Shown here in pieces: positions 63,267-64,000 of a DNA stretch of 64,000 bases. The stretch spans positions 80,082,414 to 80,146,413 of the forward strand of contig NC_135715.1 of assembly GCF_964656455.1 (NCBI RefSeq), written 5' to 3'. The DNA comes from Halichoerus grypus. Lineage: Eukaryota; Chordata; Mammalia; Carnivora; Phocidae. The first letter of the stretch is position 1. The number at the start of each line of letters is the position of its first letter. Below the pieces are notes generated by a model. That model did not search any database and was not told where the DNA came from. It saw nothing but the letters and a program-made list of their open reading frames with translations. The translations under genes were made by a program, and so were the position numbers.

Positions 63267-64000
63267 CTAGAGGAAAGGACACCTTGTCAGCCCTTCCCAC
63301 TGCACCCCTTGCTGGAGAACCCAGCACAAGGCCCAGGGCTGCTCATGCTGCCCCATGCCCTCCCCCACTAGGGCCACAGACTGCAGGAGTTCCTGACGCA
63401 AAACCAGCCCGAGCAGCCCGGGCCCTGGGATGAGCAGGATCCCGAATCTCCTCCAGGTGTAGTTGGTACCAAGTTTCCAGGTCAAAGTGGCTGTGGGGTC
63501 TGAGCCAGGCTGAGATTTGCCCTCAGAGCCTGCCAACTGCCAGGCCTGGATTTTCCTTATGGGTCAAAACATTTCCAGCCATTTCACAGGGAAGCCAGCC
63601 AACACCCAAGAAAGTGCCACCCTCTTTCTTCCCCCTACCCAAATCAGCTAACGGAGGGGCTAGGGGCAGAGATGTTAAAGACCCTCTACAAGAACCCCTG
63701 CACACGGTGCTGGTGGGGCCTCCGTGCTGACTTTGGGCAGCTGGGGTGTGGTTCTACTTTGAGACGAGCGTACCGTGATGAAGGGACTCCCAATTCGTGG
63801 TGATAGCAGATCACCTGGAAAGCTTTTTAAAACTAGACACCGAGGCCCAACCCTACACCTCTTGACTTTCTGGGGTGGGGTGGGGTGGGGTGGGAGAGGC
63901 AGCGGAACCTTTGCCCAACAAACCCTGCTGCTCTGCCCCCATTTTTACCAGCGATCCAGGTCCATGTAGTTTCTCCCCAACACATCTCCTCCTCAGCCTG
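63267..64000. other. intron / upstream sequence without recognised exon
   Basis: No Cys-module exon was found on either strand. It contains a fragment resembling MER5 near 63780-63850 and a G-rich tract at 63871-63895. The 5' exons of the gene must lie beyond 64000. Confidence 0.6.
63871..63895 (+). repeat. (GGGGT)n tract, possible G-quadruplex
   Basis: Consecutive GGGGT units, at least five runs of three or more G separated by a single T, on the plus strand (the non-template strand would be minus). This is the sequence class that can form G-quadruplexes. No function is implied. Confidence 0.7.

Noticed and set aside
1..64000. CRISPR-like array suggested by the regularly spaced CPxG repeats
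   Set aside because: The repeats are protein-level modules in spliced exons, not short identical DNA repeats with spacers, and the DNA is mammalian.

Overview
The window is mammalian nuclear DNA, most likely from a carnivore. Three tRNA-derived SINEs of the CAN-SINE type (SINEC) are present, two of them with clear target-site duplications. There are also carnivore-style LINE-1 3' ends and older mammalian repeats: MIR, MER5, an MaLR-type LTR, a Tigger1-type DNA transposon and ERV LTRs. There is no bacterial-style gene organisation, no rRNA or tRNA gene and no CRISPR array.

One gene explains essentially all the coding signal. It lies on the minus strand, runs from at least 63266 down to 5082, and has 43 exons that I could place by hand (called E1 to E43 in transcription order). 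Every exon has AG acceptor and GT donor sites. All 42 consecutive junctions match in reading phase, giving 2,250 uninterrupted codons. Both ends of the gene lie outside the window or were not recognised: no signal peptide or start exon was found to the right, and no stop exon to the left.

The encoded protein looks like a giant type I membrane protein. E1 to E29 (63266-38174) encode a long cysteine-rich array of GCC2/GCC3 (ephrin-receptor-like) modules built on C-P-x-G-x-[YF]-C and P-C-P-x-G-T-[FY]. E30 to E36 (33993-24937) encode a different, less repetitive membrane-proximal region. It includes a small module with Cys-x-Cys and Asp-Cys-Gln landmarks, and a beta-rich stretch just before the membrane. 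E37 (24399-24237) carries the only convincing transmembrane helix. E38 to E43 (24032-5082) encode a cytoplasmic tail with charged, coiled-coil-like helices. I do not recognise a named mammalian gene with this architecture and give no symbol.

Layout: 1-22 kb is repeat-rich intron sequence around the sparse 3' exons (tail). 22-34 kb holds the tail, membrane and juxtamembrane exons. 34-38 kb is a repeat-filled intron (nested L1, Tigger1 and MaLR LTR). 38-63.3 kb is a compact, GC-rich block of 29 cysteine-rich exons. The exon phases follow the protein repeat, which suggests growth by tandem exon-block duplication.
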